Shown here: one piece after another, positions 36,232 to 49,100 of the stretch | Position numbering within the stretch: the first letter of the stretch is position 1 | Layout of the letters: each line of letters opens with the position of its first letter | Assembly: GCF_047663525.1 (NCBI RefSeq) | Contig: NC_092590.1 | Coordinates: 9,630,001 to 9,694,000, forward strand | DNA length: 64,000 bases | Source: Anas platyrhynchos | Taxonomy: Eukaryota > Chordata > Aves > Anseriformes > Anatidae | Direction of reading: 5' to 3' | Position numbers and translations under genes: made by a program | The notes under the pieces: model-generated | What the model saw: only the letters and a program-made list of their open reading frames with translations | Told to the model about the DNA's origin: nothing | Database searches by the model: none

Positions 36232-36792
36232 TCACTGACCATTCACCACAAATGGATGAGACACATGATTGCTAGTTAGGAAAGAGAGTGTAACATCTGC
36301 TATAGGGCTGCAGGCAGTGCCGGCTGCAACCTTAGAAGCTGTTTGTGACAGAGCCTGCTGGTGGGCATTTGGCAGTGTAATCCATGGCTCTGCACTCCTG
36401 CCCCACAATAAAGGCAGTAATAGAACTAAGTCACCATTAGTAATCCGTAGAATGTGGCAACCCCATGGAACATAGTTATAACAGGATAATCCAGGAACAT
36501 AGTTATAACACCGATCTGGGGACAAATAGTCTTTTTTGCATTGCAAGATATGCCTCTCGTAAACAGAATGCCAGAGAGAAGCAGCACAGCTGCTGCTGTC
36601 TCCATGGTCATGCCAGACAGGCTGCAGGGTCCTGATCTCTGCCCCTCTATGTGCCCATTCGCCACACGGTGAGGGTCGGCTGCCGGTGTCCACTGACGCC
36701 TCTGGTTTCCCGTAGCAACTCGATCCCGGCTGTCCCGCATCCCCCCACCATTCCTTTGTTTCCCTGCATTTTCCCCCCTCCCCCCCCCCCAC
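36232..36792 (-). pseudogene. Retroviral leader/envelope-start-like frames with signal peptide
   Basis: Two overlapping minus-strand frames (36,232-36,792 and 36,426-36,740). The second contains a hydrophobic signal-like run (METAAAVLLLSGILF) followed by Cys-containing sequence, as at an envelope N-terminus. It lies upstream of the integrase scrap, which is out of the normal order. A 27-bp period tandem duplication (36,467-36,483 and 36,494-36,510) repeats CYNYVPG-type residues. Identity beyond retroviral origin is uncertain. Confidence 0.4.
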
Positions 36793-37053
36793 GTCTCACC
36801 GCAAGTCCTGTGTCCGGGTCAGTGCTTGGAGTTTCTCAACGTCTCTCAGGTGTTCCAGCTTCTGCCAGGGCTCTCCGTGTCTCTCAGAGCCGTCCGTGTC
36901 TGTCAAGCATCTCTCAGGGCTCTCTGTGCCTCTGAAGTCTCTCCATGTGTCTCAGGTCTCTCAGCGTCTGTTGGGTCTCTCAGCTTCTCTCAGGGCTCTC
37001 CGTGTGTCTGAAGCCTCTCTGTTTCTGTCAGATCTCTCAGCATGTCCGGGTCA

Positions 37054-37071
37054 CAGCCTGTTCGGGCCCCA
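37054..37071 (-). promoter_or_regulatory. Retroviral primer-binding site, lysine-tRNA-like
   Basis: Two bases after the LTR end the minus strand reads TGGGGCCCGAACAGG. It matches the tRNA-Lys type site (TGGCGCCCGAACAGG) at 14 of 15 positions. The last three bases do not match. Assignment of the primer is inference. Confidence 0.5.
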
Positions 37072-37073
37072 TA

Positions 37074-37431
37074 TGTTGCAGGAAGCACAGCCGAAAGCAC
37101 AACAGACACCAGTATGGTCAGATCATGCTCCATTTTATTACCCGAATAGCCTGACTTTTCTAGTGAACTTAACAGGGGCGGATAGTGTCTCACACAAGAT
37201 TATTGGTCAAAAAGCACTCAGACAAACAACCACAAGAAAACAACCCCACCTGCAAGAAAACAACCCCCTTGTGATTAGCAGTCACGTAGACCTTGCCCTT
37301 GAAGCCAGCTACTGGCAACAATATTTTTCTGAATTCCTCAATTGGGCAGTGTGGGAACACTGTCATGGGGACTTGGTTTGCTCAGCTGCAGCAAGCCATG
37401 GGATCTTTGCTGTTTCAAAAATCCCTCAACA
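37074..37431 (-). mobile_element. Full-length 5' LTR of the ERV
   Basis: 358 bp bounded by TGTTG and CAACA (minus strand TGTTGAGG...CTGCAACA). It is nearly identical by eye to the solo LTR at 61,205-61,560. A TTTTATTACC segment near 37,133 gives an antisense AATAAA, a likely LTR polyadenylation signal. Confidence 0.9.
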
Positions 37432-39597
37432 CTTCCTTGGACCACCACATAATTTTGGAAGCTTTTTTTTAACCTAACAATCATTTTTAATGAATATTTG
37501 ACACACTAATTCTATGAAGTTTTTAAAAATACATGTTAGTATAGTCACTCACCAAAAGATCTCAACCAGCTTGTTCGGTTTACTGACCTTTGGAAAAAGG
37601 AAGTTTTATGCTCATTTGCTTTGGTATGCTTGCTGGGATTGTAGTCTAACTGGTAAATTTCTCTACACCAACGCAGTTTCATGTTGAAAAACCAAGATGC
37701 TGCCATCTAGCGAAACTCAAGATTTTAAGTGGGATTTTCTCCTGCACAGGTTAGGAACAAAAGAGGATCATGAACATTAGCTATCCGTTCCCCCACAAAG
37801 AATGCAAGAAATTAACAGGATTCTCACCAAAAAAGGCCACAACAATGTTCTTCCCCAAGCAATTGCTCTTTATCAATCATCAAGTTTTAAGCTAGGACAA
37901 TACTTGAAAAATAATTTCTTAATTGTAGATTTACCAAAGTAGCCATTCTTAAATTTATATCAGTGTTTAACTTAGATCTGTTAAGGCAGTTAACATCATG
38001 AGACTCAAAAATTCTATGACAAAATTGAATTATAAGCTCACACCAGATCCAAGGCCACTCTAATAGTTTTCTTAATGAATTCAGAAAGCTGCCTGAACTC
38101 CAGCTGGGCACATTTCTGTGGGTAAACCTGGACACGCACACAGGCACGTTCGGTCACATTATGCCACTCTTGAACTGAATTCAGACACAAGCAGGAATAC
38201 ACTGCAACAGCTCTTATCAGCTCAACCACCAGAAAAATCTCTAAGTCTAGAAATGTTCTAGCAAGCAATTAATAAATATCCTGAAACTGTGAAAAAAAAA
38301 AAAAAAAAAAAAAAAGGTAGATACCTTGCTTTTCTCTTCTGGAAGGAAAAAGTCAGCTTAAAATGTATTCTTTTAATAAAATACCAGAATGAAAGAAGTG
38401 AAAAAAGTGTGGTAGCCAAAGGAAATATCGTTCAATAATAATGGGAAATTGCAAAGAAAAAATGGGACAACTTGCATTTATCACTGCCAGGAAAATGAAT
38501 TATTCCTACATATCTATGGCTGTGACAGGAAAGGAAACAGTGCAGTGCTGAGTTCAGCAACAGTATTTAGAACTTGTGTATTTTTAGCTAGAAATTGTTA
38601 TAAGATTTCCATGACAAAGTTTTGGAAATATGAATGTTCACAACTTCTTAGTAGTTGCAGTAGTTGGCAGTTTTTGGCTATTCAAGGTGAATAGATGGTT
38701 GGGTCTTCAGTACGGATTGCAGAAGTACCCCTGTCAGGCAAACAACCCTTGTGTTACTCTTCCAATCCCACTAACTGCAGTGCATCCAGCAAAATGATGC
38801 AAAATCATTTGCCTATTAGTCTGGCTATCTCAAAATGAAGTACTTAGGAAGAGATCTGGTAACGTTCAGAGCTTCATTCCTATAAAATAAAGACAAGACT
38901 TTTGATACAAAAGTCTTTGTTCAGTATGACACTGACAGTTCATGATGATTTCATTCTTAAAGGAGTTCATCTCAGGTGTTGAGTGCCAAATTTCTTCTAG
39001 CTTGGAGGAAGGGAAGGATCAGTCTTCTATCTAGACTTCAAACATTTCCTGATAGAGCAAAGATTCAGTTAGAAAGAATTAAACAAACACTGATGACACA
39101 GATTTGTGCAACAGTAATTCGCTGCACAAACTGACTGCAGAAAGCTGTAAGACAGACAAGCAGCATAATAATGATGAAAGGGGTAAGATTGCTATCAAAG
39201 ACTGGTTTTAGACTGAATATTATAATCAGCATCCCCAAATCATACCGTCATGTCTCCACAAAACCGAAGAGGCCAGCAGAAATATTTTGAGATACTTAAA
39301 ATTTATTGTCAAAATAAACCTTATACAGGACGTAAAAGTAAGTTTCAAAATTCAGGTAAGCAGGATAGCAAAACAGTCTGCCATACAGCCGTAATTACAA
39401 TTTATTTTTCACTCACTAGAGTAACTGCAGCATCAATTAGATCCATTGGTTACTGCTTGGAAAAAAATATTCAGATGTCACACTCCAAACAGGAAAGAGA
39501 AGTATGCTCAAAGATGATGCAAAATGCAAAGTTACTCCTGGCACCATAATTGACAGAGCTGCAGACATATTGCATAGCGTTTAAGAGAAGTCCTTGA
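37432..39597. other. Spacer between ERV and the CENPE 3' end
   Basis: About 2.2 kb of AT-rich DNA with a 25-base poly-A at 38,292-38,316. No coding exon, no recognisable CR1 or LTR. It may include distal CENPE 3' flank. Confidence 0.45.
38292..38316. repeat. Poly-A run (25 bp)
   Basis: Uninterrupted run of 25 A, without a recognisable element body beside it. Confidence 0.85.
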
Positions 39598-39603
39598 TTT
39601 ATT
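39598..39603 (-). terminator. CENPE: Likely polyadenylation signal of minus-strand CENPE
   Basis: The minus strand shows AATAAA about 520 nt after the stop codon at 40,125. The segment duplicated at 33,217-33,348 lies between stop and signal, which supports this region as transcribed 3' UTR. A further AATAAA-like site lies near 39,400. Confidence 0.5.
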
Positions 39604-40124
39604 TTGTGCCTTAAAAAGGGAAAGTGCGCAATGCAGAGGTTAAAGTTGTAGTAAAAATGCAGTTTCCATGGTCTCAAAAAAAGAGACAGTATAAGACTTC
39701 TATATTGAGAAACAAAAAGTAACTAGTGAGAACAGAGAGATGTTGATTTGGAAAGAACTGAAGATACAAGCCACCCAGACGAGGACTCTTGCAGGAATGC
39801 CAGAGAAGTTCGAGAAGCTTCACTGTAGCTTAGCTCGTGATTCATTCCTGTGTCCATTTTTCTTCAGTATGTTAGCTCTTCTTTTTTTGCTGTCCTGAAG
39901 ATAACCAAAGAAGAACATCAGCAGCAGGTTGCAGGCAACGTGACTGCTTTTTAAGTTTTGTTCTTGTACTGCAGCTTTGCCAGCTGGGGGAAGCAGCAGC
40001 AGCTCCAGGAACTGCAGCTGCCAGAGCTCTTCCCACAGCTGATGATTTAACCCGAAGAAACTGTCTTCCATAGAGGCGGATTCTGGATGTTACCACTGCA
40101 AAGGCAGCTTACAACAGAATACCT

Positions 40125-43100
40125 TCACTGGGTAGTACAATCAGGGGCTTCATCTTTCTCTGAAGCTCCAAGCCACTGGCTAAGAGGTTCTTCTGTGGGC
40201 TCTGTTCCTGCAGGTGGCACATCTATAGAGAAGACAAGAATATTACAGTAATGCTTTCCCAGTTTCACAATTAGAGACAGCCTGACTAGGGCAGCTGTTA
40301 CTGCAGCTGGAAGCTGCCAGACTAGGAGATTTCATGTCAAAGACTAAAATCGACCACTTCAAAGAAATTTAGAAAAAAAAAGTTAACCAGCAGTTAACTC
40401 TGAATAGATGACTGAGCAACCTGTGAGAATCAGTTTTGCCAGAAGCAGGTACTTAACTCAGGTAACATCAGAAAGCAAAAGATGTTATAGCATCATTTGT
40501 CTGGTAGGAACAATACTCTGCCCAGTCACTTTGAAGTGATCGATCATCAACACTCTCACTGCAACAGAAGAAATATGAAGTTTGCCTAATCTTCGTGAAT
40601 GTTTCAAGTATGTGGGTGCTGTACAGCACATACAATCTTTTTGGCACCAGCTGGTCAGCCCTTCCACCAAGGTATTAACAAGGCATTCAAGAACAGTTTC
40701 TGTGAGAGTTTTGGGACCGAATGCAGGAAGCACAGGACACCTACTTTTACTTGAAGACCCCTCCTTATATTTTGCCTCTCCTAATCTTAATCAGACACCA
40801 TATTACATACCTGTTAGCGTACCTAAATTGGAATTATCAAAGATATTTGTTGGAGGCGACAGTTGCAGAGGCCTTGATGCATCTGGAGTCACTGTTTCCT
40901 GAGAAAGAGGCTCTTTGAAGGACGGAATTTGCTCTTTAAGGGAATCTGACACTTTCTTCCCTGGAGACCTTGGTACTGTCTCTCGAGTAGTCTCTCTCGA
41001 AGATTTTTCTTTCAATTTTAGTGCTCTCTCTTTCCATTTTCTAAGTTCGTCTTTCAATTGAGCCTCATTACTGAACAGGGAAAAAAAATCACCAGCATTT
41101 AGTTACAGAAAACATTAAACAACTCTTTTAAGTCAAGAAAAATGCCTGACAAGACAGTTCCTGCATGTTCCTGTATGACAATTCCCTTGACATACCACAG
41201 ACATGGCAATGCAAGCCCCCTACCATGACCAAACGTGTATTCTTAGTTTTGGAGGCATCATTTTCTTTTTTGCTTCCCAAAAGCTAAAGAGATCCAAACA
41301 AAACGTGTTTTCCAGGTATTGATAAAAAGCATTTAAAATTCCATTCTCATGGAAAAAAAAGACAAACAATTTAAAGCTTCAAAGCCATCCAGAAGTATAC
41401 ATGCATACATCACCACCTTTAGAAGTTTAGATTTGCTAGACTCTTTCACATCTTCCAATCAAAAATTCTTCACTTCTACAGATGTCCAGGAAAGAAACTG
41501 TAACAGCATAGGTTAAAGAGAAATGACTTAGTTAACGTGGCGCTTATTATCTTTATGCTTACCTTAGCAGATCATCAACTTGTTTCTTCAGCTGCAAGTT
41601 CTCTTTCTGTAGCTTTGCTTGTTCAGATTTTAAAACAAGCACGTGTGTGCTCTGAACTATACCACTGCCACCACCACAAGTAAGGGGCTTTTGGTATTGC
41701 TGAGGAGTTTCTTTAGACACCACTAGAAAATAGTTTTATACAAAAGCACGTGTTACTTGGTCAGGGTTTAAAACCACGCGAATATTTATCTTAGCCATGC
41801 TTATGCAAAATTCCTTCCCATAGCCTTGTATGTAAAACCTCACTAGGTTCGAAGTATCATTACAACAGCTCTTTCTTAAACCCACCATCAGTAATCACAC
41901 TGCCAGGGAGATATTAAGAAGTTTATGTGATTAGTTATATCCTGATTAGAGCCAGAGAACTAGATATGGGAACGTAACCCACCACAACAGCAACCACAAT
42001 CCAAGAAATAAACGAAACCAGACTAGAACTGCTGTGATTCTAATACAGCCTATGTGCAGCTACCGTGTTTCAGCCTTCCACCTCTTCCAAAGCATCCAAC
42101 CCCTCTCATGGCCTTTTGAGGTAAAAGGCCTGCATCGAAGCCTAGAATTTAACCACACAACCTTAAAACCAGATGTTTAATATGAAACAATCCCTTATAT
42201 TGATCCGGAATTTACCAGTAACGTCTTGATCTTGCTGTGCTCTTCTGAGTTCTTCTTTTAGCTTTCTTAACTGTTCTTCTTGGTGTTCTGCAACAGCTTT
42301 ATAATTAGCAAGTCTGCATTGGTGGGCAGGGAGAGGGAAACAGAAAAAATTTAAGCTCAATTATTAAAGTTGCAAGAGACTTAGTTTGATTTTCATGTGT
42401 ATTAACAAATACAAATGTATTTGAAGCAAAACAAAACAAACTACATCTGGCTGCCAGTTAGATTTCAGGTGAAGTACAGAAAAGCAAAAGTTAAATTATT
42501 ATTATTAAATTATTCTGTGTGCATCCTTTCTCTCCATTGGGGTGTGGGGGTTAGGGAAGAGCTACCAGTTACAAACAAACAAACCAAACAAACACTTGAA
42601 CTTACTGCATATCAAAAATCTTTGATTGCTTCATTCTGTCCATGTCATATCTTACCAACTGTGTTTTGAGATTATCAATTTCTTCTTTGTACAACTCAGC
42701 ACCTTTATTTAATTTTTCCTGAAAATAAAACAAGACACCTACTATGAAGAAAGGATTGCTAACTAGCACCGAATACGGGGACTGCTTGCTTTGCACTTTT
42801 ACTGCAATCTGCCAGAAGTTACAGGACAGAGCTGGAAGCAGGAAGTCATTCTGGGCTAAGAATGCCCAGATCACTAACCAGTACCATAGGACCAGTTGCC
42901 ATCTGAACTCTGGTATAATGAACGCACTCCCATTTTCAGCAAGTTTTGCTGACTTGCTTGCAGATGTAATCTGGGAATCTTGAACTAGCATGCCAATAGA
43001 TTATGCAGAAAAAAACAGCCCATGCTTCAGTTTCAAAACTTGAAGTTTAAGAACGTTTCAGCAATATATCAGAAGCAATAAGTTTAGCTTCTAATACCCT

Positions 43101-46100
43101 AACATGGGTTCTAAATTTTGTCTCTGAAAGCAGCACTGGTAGCACGTGAAACAGCACGCTACAACACGTGAGCAGAGTGCTTTTCTCTAAGAAAACCACA
43201 CGGAACTACAAATTGACTTTACAGCGCTCTCTGCTTCCCTCGCTGTAAGAATGAAACTAGAAAATAATTGGACTCCTACCTGGAGACTCCGATTTTCTGC
43301 TAGGACAGTGCTGAGGCATTTCTCTGTCTCATTCAGTTTGGCTTCCAGCTGGGTGAGCTCACTCGTAGCTGCTTTTACTCTCATCTGTGCTTGTAACTGA
43401 TTAATCCTGTCATCTTTTTCTCTGACATTTTTTTCCGCTTCCTTTACTATGTTTTCCAACTTTTGGATTTCTACTTCCATAGCCTGTTGGGATATACCAA
43501 CCACTTATGAGCAGTAACACCAAACCAAGAGTTATAACTATGTCGCTGCACAGCACAGGGGGATATTCTTAATCAAAACAAACAAAACAACAAACAAAAC
43601 AGGAATTCCTATACAGTCTATAGCATTGTTCTGTTTCATCTGTTACTGTTCTGGGACATTCAACTCTAAAAAAAAACATGCTTTGAACACAAGTAACTGT
43701 GACATCAGAAGTATGGACAGAGGGCAAATGAGTGCAACCCCTATGAGTCATGACAGTTTTTATCCAGCTTCCAGTCTGACACAGAGACTGCTATATAGTT
43801 AATGAATATCACACTACTGGAACCTATACTTCGGAAATGACTGGGTGCGTTTACAGAGATTTATAAACTAACATCTGTGCGTGTGTGTGCACAGAAAACT
43901 GACCGTTAAATCACATCACAGGCAGAGCTCAAACTTCCACTTTTGGAAAAAAAAGAAATCTACAAAAAGAAGTCCATTGTGGGCCAGTGTATCGTGTGAC
44001 AGATTCACAGTCATCAATCTTCATTTTCTTTTCAGTTGAAAGTACTCTCACTTAGAAAATAATCATAAAGTAGGTTTTCTTTAGAAAAATATTTGCACCT
44101 TTTTATCTTGTTCTGCAGCCTTTAAGCAGTTATGAAGTCTGTTGTTTTCTTCTTCTAGCAGAAGATGAGCAGAGCCACCAGGGGCCAGTTGTTCCTTAAG
44201 GGTGTTTAGTTCCTGAAGCAACTCTTCAGTCTTCTCTTTTGTCCGTTTATATTCAGCATCAGCATTTTTGCAGTAGTTGGAAGTTCTGTCATTCAACTCT
44301 GAATTCAGTGGAGAGAATGTCTGAAAAATCAGTAATGAGGAACAGATTAAATTTTGGAACCAGCTAGAAATAAGTGAAAAATCAGGAAGTTTCTTAGCCT
44401 GTATTAATTTCACATTCTGAACTCCGTTGCACATTTGAAGACAGTTATTACCAAAAATGGAATTACTGACACTCAAATGATCAGAGCGCTGGAGTACCTC
44501 TCCTATGAAGACGGGTTGAGAGACCTCAGGTTGTTTAGCGCAGAGAAGAGAAGGCTGTTTTTGTTGTAAAAGCTTTGATTCACAAAACGTCTATCAAAGA
44601 ATTCTTCCTAAGAGCCTGTCAGCATTGGGAAATCCAGTAGAAGTCAAGGCTGACAAATAATTCTACAGAAGCAGCTTAACTCTTTGTCAATAGGCTGAGT
44701 GAAGCACAACATGTGCAGAAGGATGACGAGCTCTTCGTAATCTAGCCGAAAGAACAGCACGAACAGCCTAGTAACAAGCCTATGCTGGAAGTCAAGACGA
44801 CTGCTGTTAAGAACTAGTCAGAAGGTAGAGGAGTCCCTCCCACAGCCTGTCTTCCAAGAGGTCTCCGATGTGCTTATTAAAAGATGTCATCTCATGAAAT
44901 GCTCTTCATGATTCACCTCAGACAGCAGAACAGACTTTTTCCCAGTTGTGGGTGGTAGGAGGAAGAAAGAAGAGGGAAAGCACAGCTGAAAGACCTCTAG
45001 GATAATTGAGCTTTCTGAAGGTAGAAAAGGTGTGAGAATGTCAATTACAATTAAGCTTTATCAAAAAACAAAAACAACAAAAAAACAAACAAACAAACAA
45101 AAAACACTTCAGCCATTTTAAAGGTGGTTTGAAAAGAACAGAATCTTGTAGGCAGAAAGCCCGCAGAATGCGACTGCATCAGGCTGCCAAGTTCTACAAG
45201 GAAGGTTGTAGTAACAGTTATGAACCTACAGTCTCTAAGATTCATTCTCTTTAAGAAAACCACACACACAAACACCACCACATACACACAGAAAGCTGTC
45301 TCCCCGAAAGTCTTTTTAAACACAAGTTTCCAAGTTTGAATGTAGGAGGAAGAAAGCCTGTAAAAATCTTCCAGGTATTCCTACATTTTACAGATAAATA
45401 CACCTATAGCCAGTGCTGTCGGATAAACTGAAAATAATTAAACGAGTAAACTTTAAACTAGCTTTTTGTGTCTGTTTTCAACCAGGTTACAGAGGTACTT
45501 GCAGAGTGCTTACACAAAATGTATTTCTTATTCATTAAGTTCATTTACCTTCACTTTTGCAGTCCAGAACTTAATGACTTGTAAAAGCCTTTCATTGTCT
45601 TTTCTTAGCGCTTCTTTAAGTTCTTCTGCATCACAGTGGAGTCCTGAACAAGCTTCCCAGAACCGTGCTGTTTCTTTTCCAGCACTTTCTTCCTTCTGTA
45701 ACTCTGCCTCTATGCTGAGAAGTTCACTTTCCATTTCTGCTATGTCTTTGATGATATTCTTTATAAAGAAGAGACCAAGTTTAAGCATTGCCTTGATAAC
45801 TACACGTTTAATATAAATTTTGCCTCCTTAGGTATCCACACTTACAGTAAGTCTGTTTTAACACCTAATTATAGCATATTTCTAAGCTAAAATGAGTTTT
45901 GCTGTACCTTACTGGGAAAATTAGAAAACAATCCACATTCCTGGGGATAGGTGGGAAGGTGAAAGGAGAAAAAGTTATCAAATTGCTTCAAAAATCATCT
46001 TAGGGTCAGGTAGTATGGATTCTAAAGGGCAAGTCAGTTAGAAACGCTTTATGAAACAGAGAAATCATTTGACGGAACTGGTAGCATTAAATATACGTGA

Positions 46101-49100
46101 ATTCTGTGTTCCCCTCACCGCATTGAGTTTAAACAGATAAAAACAATGCCCATCACGCTAGCACAACCACATTACGCCCTGTCTCAAAATAAACAAGCCT
46201 GTCTGAAAAGTTGTTTCAACCGCTACCTCTGCATCCGAATGCAAACTCTGCAGCACTTCGCCGATGTTTACCACTCGAGCAGGTATTTCCTTCTGGTTCA
46301 AATGAAACTCCTTGAGACACCGAATTTGAGCTTGCAGCTGATCTTGTTTTCTCTTTTCCTCAAGCAATTCCATTGCATACTTGTTCACAGTAGCATGATA
46401 CTCCATTTTCTTGGAGCAAAGATGACGGAATTGGAACTGTCGTAGAAGCACAGGACATATCAGTGAGTAAGCTTTAGAACGCTACCTTGCACCCAGCTCA
46501 AATTCCAGATTTTATAATTCAGTCTATTTGTTCTCCTAGCGAATAGATGTTTAGGACAACTGAAACATGACTACGAAAGCTACGTTCTCGTGTCCTATAG
46601 CAATGGCATGGGAGACTTTCAGCTGGGTCGGCATTTTCTTTTTTCAAGGAGTCCACAAAAATGAGCTTAAAAGGCTAAGACAGCCTTCTACGTATCTAGA
46701 CTTTGGTTTTCAAAGTAGTTTTGTTATGCTGATTTCATCCTAGAGTTGTTAAAGGCATAGAGTATCACTGTGCTAATTTAAAGCCTTACTCTAGCCGAGT
46801 AAATCTAATCTTCAAGCCTAAACATCTCGAGCATAAAAGTTGAAAAACATCTCTTGAAATAAGAAAAACATTAAATAGTCTACGTGAAGTTGGGAGATCA
46901 CGTTCTTCAGAATATTTGTTAACATTTTTAGTTAATAGGTAATACTAAAATACAACTATTTGATATTTTTATTGCCAGAATTGTCCCCCCATCATTGTTC
47001 CACACCCCCACCCTCCCAACCTAAACATTCACGGTAAATAAAGAAACTGAAACAAACAAAAAATACTATCTAGTTGGATGTGCTTCTGTTAATGCACACA
47101 AATTCTCTCTCAACCTCAAGTTTTCCTGATAACTGGAATTTGTTTCTCCACTCAACTACAGATTGGGGAAGGTCTGCAAGACCATACAAGTTAAACTACT
47201 TGGCAACTTTTCAGAACAAACATGCTCCCCCAAGGCATCTTGCACATCCTTCCTCTCCGATGAAATATGTACTCAGGGGTCCATAATTTCATTTACAGAC
47301 CACAGAGTACTTCTTTTCACACCAATGGAAGTGGATTAACACTAATGAAATGTTGCTGTGCAAAGCAGCTGAACTATAGTCAAAAATTAAGGTTAGCTTA
47401 TCTAAATAGCTCCAGTTTTCCAGGATTGTAACGGGCTTCGTGAATGCATGACTTACAGAAAACAAAAATCAAAGCTTGAGCATATATACAGAGTCCTTGC
47501 TGTTAGTACTGAGAGATTATTGGAAAAAGAAAGCGTGAAACAAAGCAACGTGAAGCATCCACATATTCAGCATTTTAAGTCGGTACCTTGAGTCTGTCCA
47601 ATAAACGCTGGAAATGAGTGTTGATTTTCTCATTTTCCATTTGGAGTCTTTTGACTTGCTTATTTTGTTCTGGTGAAAGCTGAGTCAGTATCGCAGCTAT
47701 CACTGCTTTCTGGCTATTCAGATCCTCCTCCTTACTACGAGACATCATGGTGAGACACTCATACCTCTTCTCCACACTTGGGAATAGCTCCAGAAGCTCC
47801 TAAATACAAATTAAGTAAATTCAGTCACAATAAAGAAAGAGAGTCATTAGCTACGAACAGCAGCTTTACATCAGATTCCAGGTTAACCCCCACAGAATGT
47901 TTTGGTTTTACAAAAAAGAAAAAAGCTAATAGGACTAGACCTTCAAGTTTTGACTTGCCACAGGAGCATGACAAAAGCACTAAAGCTGGGTCTGAGATGA
48001 AATTTGTTGCCTGTTCACAAGTTCGCCACCGGGACTGCCCTCAGAATGGGCTTTGAGTTGGTCTCCTGGGTCCTTTTGTGCAAGTCATGAGCAGGCCACG
48101 TAGGCCAAACTAGCTTCGAGGCACTCCTAGTGAACTGCAGCTCAGATGAGATACATGAAGCTAGATTACGCTTTAAGGCACATGTAACAGCCTAAATTCA
48201 TTGGCCAGGAGCACCTGCACCAGAAACAGACAAGAGCTCTCTCATTACAATACCTGTTTTTCCCCCCATCTTGTACACTGAAGTAATGTGTGCTTTGTCA
48301 ACATTAAAAGGAAAGAAAGCTTTTATACAGCAGCCCAGAATGTTTTCAATAGCCATGGGTGGCTAGGCTCAGAGTACCATCGCGATGACTTCTGTGGCGA
48401 CAGTAACATTTTACAGAAGAAACTCCCCCAGGGTATTTAAACTTCCTAGCATATATTCCCATAACCAAAGATTCCTTTTTTTTTTTGTACTGGTACCTGC
48501 ACACACACCCACAAACACTAACAAGGTAGCGAGAGAGGCTGTGCTAACATAGGTTTAGCAGTGTAATTCAAGTTTTTTTTTCCCCCTCCCCTAAAGGAGT
48601 TTCAGACTCCTTGTTTCCACCTGTGAAAGAGGTAGGAGCTCTCTAGTGACCACTAGGAAAGCTCCCAGCTACAAGTCAGAAGGGGAGACTACAATTAAAA
48701 GGTTATCAGCAGGTTTTTTTTGTTTTGTTTTGTTTTTTTTACTTCCCTCATTATTAGTTCGTACTGCTGGTATAGCACAGAAACAGTGTGAATGGAGAAA
48801 GCTACGTGGCTGATTTCTCACTTTCGTTCCTTTCTTCATCACTCCTGGTGATGACTGAAGCAGCCCTCAGCGTGCTTCTGGCAGGTACAGAATGATGTCT
48901 GATCGTGCTGCACAGATGTGCAGACTGCAATGAATACGATGGCAACCTCTAAAGTATTTCATGCCTCCATAAAGCTGGTTTATTTAGGCTTTTGGTAGTT
49001 TAGTAGTGGCTCTTGCATTTGTGAGAAAACATACTCAGGACTGTTAATTAACAAAGAATTAGAGGAACTTCTTATTTTGATGAGAGAAGCTATTTAGTGA

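Larger units (their letters stand above)
34860..37431 (-). mobile_element. Decayed endogenous retrovirus (minus strand)
   Basis: Reading from right to left: a full 5' LTR (37,074-37,431), a primer-binding site, a leader with degenerate CTCTCAG-type repeats, a signal-peptide-like frame, a pol integrase scrap, an envelope frame, a polypurine tract (34,923-34,940) and a 3' LTR cut off after about 45-60 bases. No gag, protease or reverse transcriptase is visible, so the element is internally deleted. The 3' LTR break lies next to the CR1 tail at 34,855. The matching solo LTR at 61,205 has a 6-bp target duplication, which fits class II type elements. The coding parts are separate, out of frame with one another and incomplete. 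Confidence 0.8.
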
